Shown one piece after another: positions 33,976-43,036 of a stretch of 59,167 nucleotides of DNA. The stretch's first letter is position 1. Each line of letters opens with the position of its first letter. This DNA is from Holdemania massiliensis AP2 (GTDB taxonomy: Bacteria; Bacillota_I; Bacilli_A; Erysipelotrichales; Erysipelotrichaceae). The DNA is taken from contig NZ_HE998567.1 of NCBI RefSeq assembly GCF_000327285.1, forward strand, positions 1,017,594 through 1,076,760. Reading direction: 5' to 3'. The notes beneath the pieces are model-generated. The model searched no databases. It saw nothing but the letters and a program-made list of their open reading frames with translations, and was not told the origin of the DNA. The position numbers were made by a program, and so were the translations under genes.

Positions 33976-34003
33976 GTTTAGCACGATTTACTGCTTTGCA
34001 CAA
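33975..34003 (-). promoter_or_regulatory. Promoter of the T-box-hisS-aspS unit
   Basis: Minus-strand TTGTGC (33998-34003), 17 bp, TAAACT (33975-33980). Confidence 0.6.
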
Positions 34004-34096
34004 GGGCAAAATCGGCTTTCGCACAGCTTTGTAATACTCCCGCTTAATTATATAAACGGAGAGTTTCAGCCATTATGCCAAAGTCTTCAATTTTTC

Positions 34097-34573
34097 TTAC
34101 TTTGTCTTAGCTTCGATGCTGCTATCCTTCGATTTCAATGATTTATTTGAACCTTCCTTTTTTCTAAAGGGACAGATTATTAAAATTCCGATAACAATCG
34201 ACAAGAGATATAAGCCTATCGTGTCAAGCCGGATATTCCCTTTATAATGAATGACCAAAATCAAGCCACATAGGCTAAACAAAGACTCAAAACCAGCGGT
34301 AAAACAGCACTCACTTAAAACTACCTCCTTAAAATGTTTTGCACTCAATATAATTTCTGCTAGAAAACAAACAATAAACATCGGCATGGAAAACGTCAGC
34401 GCGTATAATAAAATGCGGATTGGATCTAGAAGCAAAAACAGCTCTCTTTCATTCACGCACAGGTGAAGCAAGCCCGGCAGAAATGAACTCAGAATTAGTA
34501 TAATCGGACTTAAAAGATTTCTTCCCGGATCCTTTAAAATCATTTTTTTAATTTCTTGGTAAACTTCAAACAT
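34097..34573 (-). CDS. Hypothetical four-helix membrane protein
   Basis: 158 aa from the ATG at 34573 (AGGGGTGAT upstream, and TATAAT just before that). Four or five membrane helices and a basic, Ser/Lys-rich tail (SNKSLKSKDS). No family recognised. It is clearly more AT-rich than the genes on both sides, hinting at later arrival. Monocistronic. Confidence 0.65.
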   Translation of the reverse strand: MFEVYQEIKKMILKDPGRNLLSPIILILSSFLPGLLHLCVNERELFLLLDPIRILLYALTFSMPMFIVCFLAEIILSAKHFKEVVLSECCFTAGFESLFSLCGLILVIHYKGNIRLDTIGLYLLSIVIGILIICPFRKKEGSNKSLKSKDSSIEAKTK

Positions 34574-34750
34574 TACGATCACCCCTAATTATATTATACC
34601 GTATTTCCAATTTTTAACACAAACCAAAATCCATAATCTCCAACACGCTGCCGTTCACTTCTTTCCTTTTTCTTACAATCCGCATCTGCCACTAGTCTTT
34701 TATTTTTTCCTTGTGTATCATAAACTTACGAATTGAAGGAGGATCAGTTC

Positions 34751-35221
34751 ATGCGTTATTATATTCGCCAGCGGTTCTTTTCCTGGACCGACAGCTTTGA
34801 TATTACGGATGAGGAAGGTTATGCCGTCTACAACGTCCGTGCCGATTTATTAGCGTTATCGCATGTGCTTCGGGTCTTTGATGATCAGGATCAGGAAGTC
34901 GGCTTAGTCCGTGAAAAATTATTCCACTTCCTGCCGACATTTGAAGTTGAGCTGGATGGGGATCTTGTCGCCGTCATCCGCAAGGAATTTTCATTTCTGC
35001 ATCCACGCTATCGCATTGACTGCGAAGGCTGGAGCGTTGAAGGAAACCTGTTTGGCTGGGATTATCAAATATATCGTGACGGCGAGCTGTGCGGAACCAT
35101 CAGTAAGGAAGTCATTGCTTTGACGGACACGTATGTGATTGATTTCGATGATCCGCAGGATGAGCTGATGATTGTGATGCTTGTCTTGGCGATTGACGCC
35201 GCCAACTGCAGTGAGCACTAA
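34751..35221 (+). CDS. LURP-one-related (YxjI-like) protein
   Basis: 156 aa from the ATG at 34751 (GGAGG eight bases before). The beta-rich repeat pattern YYIRQRFFSWTDSFDITDEE, EGYAVYNVRAD, and RYRIDCEGWSVEGNLFGWDY is that of the LURP-one/tubby-like fold. Function is unknown; such proteins may bind membrane lipids. Fifteen bases before a methyltransferase-like gene, likely one operon. Confidence 0.82.
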   Translation: MRYYIRQRFFSWTDSFDITDEEGYAVYNVRADLLALSHVLRVFDDQDQEVGLVREKLFHFLPTFEVELDGDLVAVIRKEFSFLHPRYRIDCEGWSVEGNLFGWDYQIYRDGELCGTISKEVIALTDTYVIDFDDPQDELMIVMLVLAIDAANCSEH

Positions 35222-35235
35222 AGCGGAGGCCCCTC

Positions 35236-35853
35236 ATGAAAATTGTTTTAGGTGCAGGAGCAACGCAGTATGATGGCTGGATCAGCACACAGCAAAAACA
35301 GCTGGATTTATTGAAGCCGGAAACCTTCGAGGCCTTTTTCCAAGGAGAATTGGCCGAAGCCATGTTGGCGGAGCATTTATTTGAACATCTGACACTGGCC
35401 GAAGGCATGCTCGCAGCCCAGACGCTCTATCGTTATCTGCAGCCCGGCGGTTGGATCCGCGCGGCGGTACCGGATCGTTATTTCCGCAATGCCGATTATC
35501 AGCGGCTCGTACAGATCGGCGGCCCCGGACCTCAGGATCATCCGGCCGCTTCTCACAAAATTGTTTATGATTATAAACAGTTCTGCGCGGTCTTTGTCCA
35601 GGCGGGATTCGAGGTTTCCCTGCTGGAATATTGTGATGAACGCGGTGATTTCCATTATCGCTACGCCAACGGCGCGGATGGTCATATCGGCCGTTCCTAT
35701 CGCAATGACACGCGCAACGCCTGCAATCATTTAGGCATGGTTTCGATTGTTCTCGATGCATTCAAACCGATTGTTATACCGCGGGAAGTGCAGGCTCTTG
35801 ATCCAGACAAAATCCAGCAACTCAAAAAGCAGGCAAATTCAGCTGCCAACTAA
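35236..35853 (+). CDS. Predicted SAM-dependent methyltransferase
   Basis: 205 aa. IVLGAGATQYDGW near the start replaces the usual glycine-rich loop, and AEHLFEHLTLAEG with LQPGGWIRAAVPD match the later part of a class I methyltransferase (COG4627-like group). The N-terminal part is short, so SAM binding may be altered. Substrate unknown. GGAGG upstream and a terminator after it. Confidence 0.75.
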   Translation: MKIVLGAGATQYDGWISTQQKQLDLLKPETFEAFFQGELAEAMLAEHLFEHLTLAEGMLAAQTLYRYLQPGGWIRAAVPDRYFRNADYQRLVQIGGPGPQDHPAASHKIVYDYKQFCAVFVQAGFEVSLLEYCDERGDFHYRYANGADGHIGRSYRNDTRNACNHLGMVSIVLDAFKPIVIPREVQALDPDKIQQLKKQANSAAN

Positions 35854-35854
35854 C

Positions 35855-35919
35855 AAAAACAGATCTGCGAACAAAGTTTCAGACAAATCCCGAAACCTTG
35901 GCAGGTCTGTTTTTTTGTT
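35855..35919 (+). terminator. Terminator of the methyltransferase-like operon
   Basis: Outer stem AAACAGATCTGC/GGCAGGTCTGTTT with an inner AAGTTTC/GAAACCTT stem, then T-run. Confidence 0.75.
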
Positions 35920-35967
35920 GCATCAAAGCGTAAAAATGATTTCAGCGTCAGGATTCAGCGCAGAATC

Positions 35968-36828
35968 TTACATCAGAAACTGAACGATCCTTTGTTTTTC
36001 TGCTTCCGTTAAGCTGTGCATATGTCCCCTGCCTTTCAATAGATAGGTTTCACAGTGGGGTATCATCTTTTCAGCCTGCGGAATTACCCGCGCCGCTGGA
36101 AACATACAGTCCTTTTCGCCAGCCAGCACAAGTGTTGGAGCCAGACATTTCTGCATGTCATTCACAGCTACATTGCTCGGCATGCCCGCCTTTACCTTTG
36201 CGTTATCAATACTGCACTTTGCGGTTTCAAAAGCATCGGGATCAATATTATCCTCGGTTACAGCCATCGGAAGAAGCGTTTTGATCAGCCACTTCTGCTG
36301 ATGGGTAATCCAATACAACATCATGGGCAATGCCATACTGATCAAATTGATTGCCGGCGCATTTTTTATTCCGGATGGCACGTAAAGCACAGCTTTCTCA
36401 ATTTTTTCAGGGGCAACGCACATCGTTTTGGCAAGTATACCCGCCCCAAAGGAACCGCCAAAGCATCGAATTTTCTGAAATCCCAGATTGGTAATCACTT
36501 CGCTCGCCCACTTGCCGTAATCATCGTTATTCGGCGACAGCGTCGTTTCCGCGCTTTTTCCAGGATGGCCGATCGTATCAACGGCATAGATATGAAATGG
36601 ATCAAACAGGAACCTGCATGCTAATAAATTATAGGCGCTCGTTGCATTCCCGCCATGAAATACAAGCAAAGGCAAGCCCGCTGGATTGCCGGTTTCAATA
36701 AGATGCGTTTTGCCAAAGGAAGTATCCAGATAGATATCATAAAAGGATGTCTTAAGCCTCGATAACTGTTCATCATAAAGTGCCAAGATTTTCTGTTTCC
36801 CCTGCGGTGTGTTGTAAATCGTCTTCAT
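35968..36828 (-). CDS. Alpha/beta hydrolase
   Basis: 286 aa. LLVFHGGNATSAYN forms the oxyanion hole, GGSFGAG the nucleophile elbow (Ser), VLAGEKDCMFP holds the acid Asp and GRGHMHSL the His. A cytosolic esterase or lipase-like enzyme, substrate unknown. Monocistronic. Its base composition is a little more AT-rich than the neighbours. Confidence 0.9.
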   Translation of the reverse strand: MKTIYNTPQGKQKILALYDEQLSRLKTSFYDIYLDTSFGKTHLIETGNPAGLPLLVFHGGNATSAYNLLACRFLFDPFHIYAVDTIGHPGKSAETTLSPNNDDYGKWASEVITNLGFQKIRCFGGSFGAGILAKTMCVAPEKIEKAVLYVPSGIKNAPAINLISMALPMMLYWITHQQKWLIKTLLPMAVTEDNIDPDAFETAKCSIDNAKVKAGMPSNVAVNDMQKCLAPTLVLAGEKDCMFPAARVIPQAEKMIPHCETYLLKGRGHMHSLTEAEKQRIVQFLM

Positions 36829-37091
36829 GCATCCTCCATGCGAAAGAATTTCAATCTTCGCTGTCCGCCTTTATCCGTCAAAGGTGTATGCTTCCAGTTT
36901 AAAGCTGCCCAGCATAAAAGTCAAATCAGGTTAATCTCGTTAAAAACTGCTGTTTGCGGCCGCAAAGCTTTTTAGTCCGCGGATAAAGCACGTAAAATTA
37001 ACAGCCGGTTTTCTACCTTGCAGATTCATTTGACACATTTCCAGAAGCATACCTTTCAGTTTAGAAGAAATTTTGAGCGGCTGCAGATTTT

Positions 37092-39290
37092 TTATTCATT
37101 TTTCAGACAATGCTGAAGCCGATCATACAGCTCATCCAGCACCCAGATCCGTTCCGGTTGACCGCCGGCATCCACGACGGTTTCCAGCAGCGGCAAAACC
37201 CGCGGATAAAAACGTTTTTCCCACACATCGGCAACATTCAGCGTTCGGGCATACCCATAGCTTTTTAACGCGTATTTCGGATCCCGTTCAAGCCACTCGT
37301 CCAGTTTCTTATCCGGCATCTGTTTGAGATCCCGCCGCCACTGCACCGCCTGCTGCCGAAGCCGCAGGCCTTCCGGATTCAAGGGCTTCATCCATACTAA
37401 GAGTAACAGAACAGCCGCCATGCTGAAATAACTGACTGCCAGCGGCAGCGATTGCAAAACATAGTATTTCATCACCCACTCCAGCAAGATCAGCCATAGA
37501 AGCCCTAAGCCTGCAAGCTGAATGCGGGAAACTTTCTTCCCTCGCTTCATCGCCAGAATACGCAAACCCAGAATCAAGGAGAGCCCCAGCAGGACTCCGT
37601 TAGAAAGCAGCGCTATAACGATGAGAGAAGTCTGATGAACCAGCATCCCGATCAGAATCACCGGCGGCAGCGCACTGAGCAGAATCAGCAGCCAACGCAA
37701 ACCGGACAATCCCCGATGCCGCCATTGGGCCGCTTCCGACTGAGCCTGCTGCCAAGCCTCCTGAACGCAGGCCTGCCCCCGCTGGCTGATTTCCTCAATC
37801 GTCACGGAATTGCCGTCGCCCAGCTGAAACAAAGAATGCATAAATTGCTTTTCCCATTGCGGCTGATGAATCAGCGATCGCCGACGGAAAAGGCGCAGCG
37901 TCCGCCCGTCCATTTGTATCTGAATATAATCACGGGCTGCCCAATTCACAATGACCGCGGCCAACATTTCACCTTCTGCCTGCCGATGTGTCAGCAGCGC
38001 CGCCTGAACCGGATTGACGCCGTTAGGCAGTTCTCCCACAGCCCGGCGTTTTGCCGATCGGTTCAGTCCGCGGAACAATCCGGCCGCCAACAATACACCG
38101 ATGGCAAACATCGACCAGAACCCCGTCGATCCGCGCATGGCATGATGCATAGAATACGGAATTTCGATCGTGAGGCTCACTCGATCATCCCCGGTCAGAG
38201 CCCGGGTTGATCTCAAATGCAGCAGCTTACCGTCTTCACTGCGGTCCATCGTCATCTTTTTATGATCGGCATAGTTCAAAATATTGTAAAAATCCGTCAT
38301 CACCTCAAGGTCCTGAGGCATGCGCACCGTAACCTCCAGCACATCAATCTGCGCTTCATTCATCGTATCATCAAAGTTCAGACGCCATTGATCCGCAAGA
38401 GAAGTCAGCTCAATACGATAATCCAGAGTCAGTTCCGCCGCCTGAGTATCCGGCAGTTTCAAAAAGCCATATTTTGAAACCTCCAGCGTGGGATCGCTGA
38501 TCACGACCTCTTTCAGCTGAGCGTCAGGATAACTGGGCCAGCCTAAAAACAAATCCAGCATCGGATCCAAATCATCACTTTGACGCAGCCATTGAATTTC
38601 CTGATGCACCTGTAAATCCATCTGAGGCAAGACCTCAATCTCTACACGCCAGAGGGTATAGCGGAAAGGCCACGAATAAACAGGAGCACTGGCAAACGTG
38701 CCTTCATCAAAATTCAAAGTCAGGTTGACGGCCTGATAATCCAGAACCTGATTGGAATCAAAGACAAACGTCTGATCCTGCCAGCGGCCTTCACCATACC
38801 GACATAGATTGCCGCTTTGGCCGCAGTCCAGAATCCAGTTATCCCGATGCAGCTCAGGATCCAGCTGCAGTTCAACATGCAGCTGCTCCGTCGGCAGATC
38901 CAAAGGCGAGTTGGCCAAATTCAGCGTCAGGGTGTCAGCCTGATCATTTTCGTCCTGAAACAGCTGCAGTGTGTATTCCAACTGCAGCTCAACTTGGGTA
39001 TCGCGATTAAACCGGACACTGTTCCACTGCGGATCCAAAACAGCCTGATCGCTGATCAGTTTGACCTTTTCAGCCTTCATTTGTGAATTGTCCGGCAGAT
39101 TTAAAAACAATTCATAATCATCGTGTGGGGGCAGCCTCAGCTGGAGGGTTTCCGTCACGGTGATCGTTTTATCCGAATGCAGTCTGGCCGCCACGGTACG
39201 GACGATAAGGCTTCCGCTTTCTGCCGCATGTACCGGCAGCGGAATAAAGCCCAGTCCCAGCAAGATCAAAATACTGAGCAATTTCTTCAT
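37092..39290 (-). CDS. DUF2207 domain membrane protein
   Basis: 732 aa. A signal peptide (KLLSILILLGLGFIPLPVHA) leads a large extracellular beta-rich region (about 25-400) typical of DUF2207. A membrane helix (about 405-425) is followed by a cytosolic part, then two to four more helices (about 535-635) and a C-terminal tail. The end contains a Tyr- and Gly-free version of the family's low-complexity tail. Function of the family is unknown. It starts at the stop of the metallo-hydrolase gene (TGATG), so they are coupled. Confidence 0.85.
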   Translation of the reverse strand: MKKLLSILILLGLGFIPLPVHAAESGSLIVRTVAARLHSDKTITVTETLQLRLPPHDDYELFLNLPDNSQMKAEKVKLISDQAVLDPQWNSVRFNRDTQVELQLEYTLQLFQDENDQADTLTLNLANSPLDLPTEQLHVELQLDPELHRDNWILDCGQSGNLCRYGEGRWQDQTFVFDSNQVLDYQAVNLTLNFDEGTFASAPVYSWPFRYTLWRVEIEVLPQMDLQVHQEIQWLRQSDDLDPMLDLFLGWPSYPDAQLKEVVISDPTLEVSKYGFLKLPDTQAAELTLDYRIELTSLADQWRLNFDDTMNEAQIDVLEVTVRMPQDLEVMTDFYNILNYADHKKMTMDRSEDGKLLHLRSTRALTGDDRVSLTIEIPYSMHHAMRGSTGFWSMFAIGVLLAAGLFRGLNRSAKRRAVGELPNGVNPVQAALLTHRQAEGEMLAAVIVNWAARDYIQIQMDGRTLRLFRRRSLIHQPQWEKQFMHSLFQLGDGNSVTIEEISQRGQACVQEAWQQAQSEAAQWRHRGLSGLRWLLILLSALPPVILIGMLVHQTSLIVIALLSNGVLLGLSLILGLRILAMKRGKKVSRIQLAGLGLLWLILLEWVMKYYVLQSLPLAVSYFSMAAVLLLLVWMKPLNPEGLRLRQQAVQWRRDLKQMPDKKLDEWLERDPKYALKSYGYARTLNVADVWEKRFYPRVLPLLETVVDAGGQPERIWVLDELYDRLQHCLKNE

Positions 39291-39979
39291 CAATGCGGAT
39301 CCTCCAGTTCAACCGGCCCAAAGCGCAGGTCAAGAATCTGATTTTTTAATGCAGCGCAGGCCGGATCACGCAGCAGTTTGTCGATCACGTCCTTGTCGCC
39401 GAAGGTATGCATCGGCGCAATCCATCGCAGATGACACGCCGCAGACCAACCTAACAACCCCAAATTGTACCCATCGTTTAAACGCGGATCCGTGGGAATC
39501 ATCGCCAGATCAAACGTCCGACCTTTCACGCGTTCCAGTTCGCGATCAAAGCGTTGTTTCAAAACAGCATTTTCACGCCGGTCCTGCTCATTTTCCTCAT
39601 CCCAATGCCAGTCGTTCAAATCACCGGCATGCAGAATCCGCCAGCCCTCGGCTTCTATGATGAACGCAACGCCCTCATCATTCGATTTCAGCGTTTCAAC
39701 CGTCATTCCGTTAAGTTCATAACGCTGATGCGGCTTCACTTTGATATGATGATCATCCGAAACTCCAAAGATATCCCGGCTCAGTACATACCAGATCTGC
39801 TGGGTACCATGCTCAAGAATCGCTTTATCATAATGATCCGCATGATGATGGCTGGCAAAGAAGGTCACCAGTTTGCCTGCCGGCAGCGGCAGTCTGTCCT
39901 TGCCATAATAATCCAATACCAGCACATGTTCACGCAGCTCGATTAAAAAGCTGCTGTGCTCAATCCAAGTTATTTTCAT
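39290..39979 (-). CDS. Metallo-beta-lactamase-fold hydrolase
   Basis: 229 aa. The fold's metal motif appears as SHHHADH, then LHAGDLNDWHWDEE and a late MHTFGDKD. The short HxHxDH form resembles UlaG-like or hydrolase-of-unknown-type members. Cytosolic, with no signal. Coupled to the DUF2207 gene. Confidence 0.85.
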   Translation of the reverse strand: MKITWIEHSSFLIELREHVLVLDYYGKDRLPLPAGKLVTFFASHHHADHYDKAILEHGTQQIWYVLSRDIFGVSDDHHIKVKPHQRYELNGMTVETLKSNDEGVAFIIEAEGWRILHAGDLNDWHWDEENEQDRRENAVLKQRFDRELERVKGRTFDLAMIPTDPRLNDGYNLGLLGWSAACHLRWIAPMHTFGDKDVIDKLLRDPACAALKNQILDLRFGPVELEDPH

Positions 39980-40020
39980 AGCCCATCCCCCTTATGCTTC
40001 TATTTTACAGGAAAAAGCCG

Positions 40021-40052
40021 AAAAAAAACAGAATCCCGAACGACTCTGTTTC
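40021..40052 (-). terminator. Terminator of the Gx-transporter/NusG-II operon
   Basis: AAACAGAGTC-GTTCGG-GATTCTGTTT then eight T on the minus strand. Confidence 0.85.
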
Positions 40053-40061
40053 CCATTTTAT

Positions 40062-40574
40062 TCAGCGCACAATCAAATTTTTATCGATGCGTTTTAAGGC
40101 CTGCGTGGCGACAATGCCGGTAAAGATACCCGTGGGGATTGAGGTAACCAGCAGCAGCGGAACGATTGTCATCATCGCCGCCGTCTTATACAGAACCATA
40201 ACGATCACAACCTGACCGACACTGTGGCCGATAGCGCACAGCATCGACGTCGAAATCATCGACATCTTCAAGCCCTTCTTGATGATAATCAAAACAATCG
40301 AGCTGAGGATGACGCCGCCGGCTGAGATCCAAAAAGTGGATCCGAAGATTGTGCCTCTTAACAGATTGCCGATCACGACGCGCATCGTATTGACGACAAT
40401 CATTTCCTGTATGCCCAGAATTTCAATCGTGATCAAAGCGATAATATTCGCCAGTCCTAAACGCATGCCAAACGGCAGCGACACAGTAAGCATGGTTTCC
40501 AGCAGATTAATCGCAATCGCCATTGCCGCCAGCAGCGTAACATAAACGAAATGCTTAGTTTTACTGATTTTCAT
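40062..40574 (-). CDS. Gx transporter family protein (Hpre_diP_synt_I)
   Basis: 170 aa with five or six membrane helices. PFGMRLGLANIIALI, MRVVIGNLLRGTIFG and IGHSVGQVVI are the family marks. The family was once named heptaprenyl diphosphate synthase component I, but the fold is that of a small-molecule transporter subunit. It is often beside NusG-II and FMN-binding/ApbE genes, pointing to a part in flavin-linked redox systems; in this window it is 32 kb from apbE. Confidence 0.88.
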   Translation of the reverse strand: MKISKTKHFVYVTLLAAMAIAINLLETMLTVSLPFGMRLGLANIIALITIEILGIQEMIVVNTMRVVIGNLLRGTIFGSTFWISAGGVILSSIVLIIIKKGLKMSMISTSMLCAIGHSVGQVVIVMVLYKTAAMMTIVPLLLVTSIPTGIFTGIVATQALKRIDKNLIVR

Positions 40575-40575
40575 A

Positions 40576-40917
40576 TCAGTTATCCTTTAAGGTTACAATC
40601 ACTTCATTCGGAATACAGACAATAGGAAAATAATCCTTAACACTGACCCAGCCGATCGAAGAACAGATATGGTTCGGACATTCCTCTTCCGTAATCCGCC
40701 ATTTGCCGTCTTTGACTTCCAGTTTCATCTTGCCATAGGATCCGTCAAAATAGTAATCCTCATCTTTGTTGACATTAAACGTATGAATTACCTGATTTTT
40801 ATACGTGACGATCCCATAAGTTTTGACGTTCATCCGGTTATAGATCTGAACGCCGACATAAATTCCCAGCGCTATAAATAAAATTGCGACTATCAGTTTA
40901 ATTTCTTTTTTGCTCAT
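40576..40917 (-). CDS. NusG domain II-containing membrane protein
   Basis: 113 aa. One N-terminal membrane helix (about 7-26) and an outer NusG-II domain with ECPNHICSSIGWVS and VCIPNEVIV, whose paired Cys positions are conserved in the family. It is not the transcription factor NusG. It is coupled to the Gx-transporter gene (one base apart), the common arrangement. Confidence 0.9.
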   Translation of the reverse strand: MSKKEIKLIVAILFIALGIYVGVQIYNRMNVKTYGIVTYKNQVIHTFNVNKDEDYYFDGSYGKMKLEVKDGKWRITEEECPNHICSSIGWVSVKDYFPIVCIPNEVIVTLKDN

Positions 40918-41089
40918 CGTTTCACATCCTAATTCAGCTTTTCTATTATAACATGGTTGTTTATGATTGCAAGTGAAGGTTAGCTGAACATCGCCGCTGC
41001 AGAACTGGAAACTTATGCCGACTTTCCTCCGTGCTTTTTTCCTGACTTTCCTCTATAATAAAAACAGCATAAAAATTCAGGGGGATAAA

Positions 41090-41701
41090 ATGATGCCGAT
41101 GGAAGAAGCTCTGACGCTGGCTAAGAAGCGCCGCACAATCCGGAATTTTGACAGGAAGCCGGTAAACTTGGATGAAATTAAAACCTGTTTGGAAATTGCA
41201 GCCACGGCCCCCAGCGGTGCTGATATGCAGCCATGGCATTTTTGTATCATCACCAGTGAGGCAAAGAAAATTGAAATTCGTCAAGCCTGCGAACAGGTTG
41301 AACGGGAATTCTATGATCGACGAATCAGCGAAGTCTGGCGTCAGGATCTGAAAAAACTAAACCTGCAGGTTGAAAAACCGTTTTTGACAGAAGCACCGTG
41401 CCTGATTGTGATCTTCAAGCAATTGACACATGAAGATCAGCCCGGACACTGGGTTCCAAATTATTACGTCAATGAATCCGTCGGGATCGCGACCGGCTTT
41501 CTGATTCAGGCGCTGCATCAGGCCGGGTATGCGATGCTGACATACACGCCGGCACCGATTCATTTTCTTACAAAGCTGTGTCATCGTCCGGAAAACGAAA
41601 TCGCCGAAATGATTCTGGTTGTGGGTCATGCGCGCCCAGACGCACCGCTGCCATCGTTGAAAAAGAAAACCCTGGAGGAAATCGCCGATTTCATCGATTA
41701 A
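41090..41701 (+). CDS. Nitroreductase family protein
   Basis: 203 aa from the ATG at 41090 (AGGGGG upstream; the frame to 41015 crosses the promoter TATAAT). KRRTIRNFDRKPV, ATAPSGADMQPWHF and the final LVVGHARPDAPLP match FMN-binding nitroreductases, of the sub-group similar to iodotyrosine deiodinase. It reduces nitro or other aromatic substrates with NAD(P)H; exact substrate unknown. Confidence 0.9.
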   Translation: MMPMEEALTLAKKRRTIRNFDRKPVNLDEIKTCLEIAATAPSGADMQPWHFCIITSEAKKIEIRQACEQVEREFYDRRISEVWRQDLKKLNLQVEKPFLTEAPCLIVIFKQLTHEDQPGHWVPNYYVNESVGIATGFLIQALHQAGYAMLTYTPAPIHFLTKLCHRPENEIAEMILVVGHARPDAPLPSLKKKTLEEIADFID

Positions 41702-41715
41702 TTGATAAGAAGCAC

Positions 41716-41756
41716 GATTCCGGCAAGGCTTTCCGATTGCCGGTATTGTTTTTTCG
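41716..41756 (+). terminator. Terminator of the nitroreductase gene
   Basis: CCGGCAA/TTGCCGG stem, then TATTG and six T. Confidence 0.75.
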
Positions 41757-41772
41757 TACAATCGCCTCCATC

Positions 41773-41804
41773 AAAACGGCCGGAATTCTAACTTCCGGCC
41801 GTTT
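41773..41804 (-). terminator. Terminator of the GyrI-like gene
   Basis: AAACGGCCGGAA/TTCCGGCCGTTT perfect stem with T at the end on the minus strand. Confidence 0.7.
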
Positions 41805-41829
41805 GAATAGATTCATTGAATTTTCCTGT

Positions 41830-42471
41830 TCACTTAGCCGCCTTCTTGCGGATCGGATGGCGAAGCACCGTCTTCTGTTTCGCCGGATCGCACTTTCGCG
41901 GATCGGACAAATAGATTTCATGATGCATCCGGACTTCGTTGAGCTCATTCTCATAGCCTTGGGCTTCGATGTAAGCGTCCATCTGCGCGACGCTGGCTGG
42001 TTCATCGTCATAAACGCCGATGTGCATCATCTGCACGCACAATCCCTCCTCAATCGTCAAAAACTCCGCGCTGGAACAGTCAATCTGTTTTTTTCGCTGA
42101 GCTTCCTCTGCAGCCCAGTCAAAATCCGCTTGTTGAATGAAATCCGGAACTCGGATCACGCTGATCCAGTGAAAATCGTTTTTATTCGCGTAATCCACGC
42201 CGTCAACACCCGGCTGCCACCAGAAGCCTTCCAGCGGCGGGACGACATATTCATAGAATCCCGCGATCTGACGCTTTCCTTTATAGCTCATTTTGAGCGT
42301 ATAAGCGATAGCGTACAAAACGCTGACTGCCTTTTGATACGAGCCGCCCGCTTCGTTGGGATTGCCCTGCCCGCGGACCGCAAGATACGTCATCGGCGGA
42401 ACTGTCACAATTTCCGGCTTGTTTTTCGGCATGTAGAACATCTTTGCTTCTTTCTTGAAATCATAGGCCAT
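41830..42471 (-). CDS. GyrI-like small-molecule-binding protein
   Basis: 213 aa from the ATG at 42471 (GGAAGGTG upstream). A free-standing GyrI-like/SOUL-type domain with PPMTYLAVRGQGNPNEAGG at the front, LEGFWWQ and MHIGVYDDEPASVAQMDAYI. These proteins bind hydrophobic or cationic compounds and some hydrolyse them. It lies 92 bases after two VOC genes on the same strand, fitting a small detoxification cluster. Confidence 0.88.
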   Translation of the reverse strand: MAYDFKKEAKMFYMPKNKPEIVTVPPMTYLAVRGQGNPNEAGGSYQKAVSVLYAIAYTLKMSYKGKRQIAGFYEYVVPPLEGFWWQPGVDGVDYANKNDFHWISVIRVPDFIQQADFDWAAEEAQRKKQIDCSSAEFLTIEEGLCVQMMHIGVYDDEPASVAQMDAYIEAQGYENELNEVRMHHEIYLSDPRKCDPAKQKTVLRHPIRKKAAK

Positions 42472-42563
42472 GTCAAACACCTTCCTTTGACTTCATTGTA
42501 CCGGATCAAACATGACATCAGGATGTCAGATTCTAATAAAGTTTTTACCTTCTCCCGCCCCGT

Positions 42564-43025
42564 TCATCCGCGAAGGTAAGCCTTCACAGCCTTAACTGGC
42601 ACATTCATCCTTTCCGCAATCGCTTCAATCGTCATTCCTTGATTCGCAAATCGCCGGCAGACAGCCTGCATCGCCTCGCCGACTTCAATGATATGTCCAT
42701 CCGGATCACAAAACCGCACGATTCGCTGACCCCAGCTCTGCGGCTCGACCCGAGTGATGATCCGCACGGAAGTCAGCGCCTCAAGCTTCGCGGCAAACGC
42801 TTCGAATTGATCTTCCTCAAAATAGAGTTCCATCGCATTCGCTTCATAAACCACTTCAGCCCCGGTAAACTGTTTCCAGCTTTCCTCCGTCTGCAGAGCC
42901 AACCCACCGCTGAGCACCGCGTGAATTTCCAAATCCACCAACGTCCGTAAGCCCAGCACCTCTTTGTAAAAGGCTTCAGACTGTTTCAGGTCCTTAACAA
43001 CGAGCATCGTATTCTTAAATTTCAT
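42564..43025 (-). CDS. VOC (glyoxalase/bleomycin resistance) protein with HTH-like tail
   Basis: 153 aa. Residues 1-118 are a VOC fold (FYKEVLGLRTLVD, VRFCDPDGHIIEVGE). The last 35 residues, GMTIEAIAERMNVPVKAVKA, read like a small helix-turn-helix. VOC proteins bind or open small organic molecules; the substrate is unknown. Eleven bases after the next VOC gene. Confidence 0.87.
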   Translation of the reverse strand: MKFKNTMLVVKDLKQSEAFYKEVLGLRTLVDLEIHAVLSGGLALQTEESWKQFTGAEVVYEANAMELYFEEDQFEAFAAKLEALTSVRIITRVEPQSWGQRIVRFCDPDGHIIEVGEAMQAVCRRFANQGMTIEAIAERMNVPVKAVKAYLRG

Positions 43026-43036
43026 CGCTAATTCCT

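Noticed and set aside
36055-36624. 189-aa plus-strand frame
   Set aside because: Shadow of the alpha/beta hydrolase on the other strand.
37635-38210. 191-aa plus-strand frame inside the DUF2207 gene
   Set aside because: His/Arg/Pro-rich composition typical of an antisense frame; the other strand has a clear gene.
41578-42579. 333-aa plus-strand frame
   Set aside because: It is antisense to the GyrI-like gene and overlaps the nitroreductase end and two terminators; no ribosome site.
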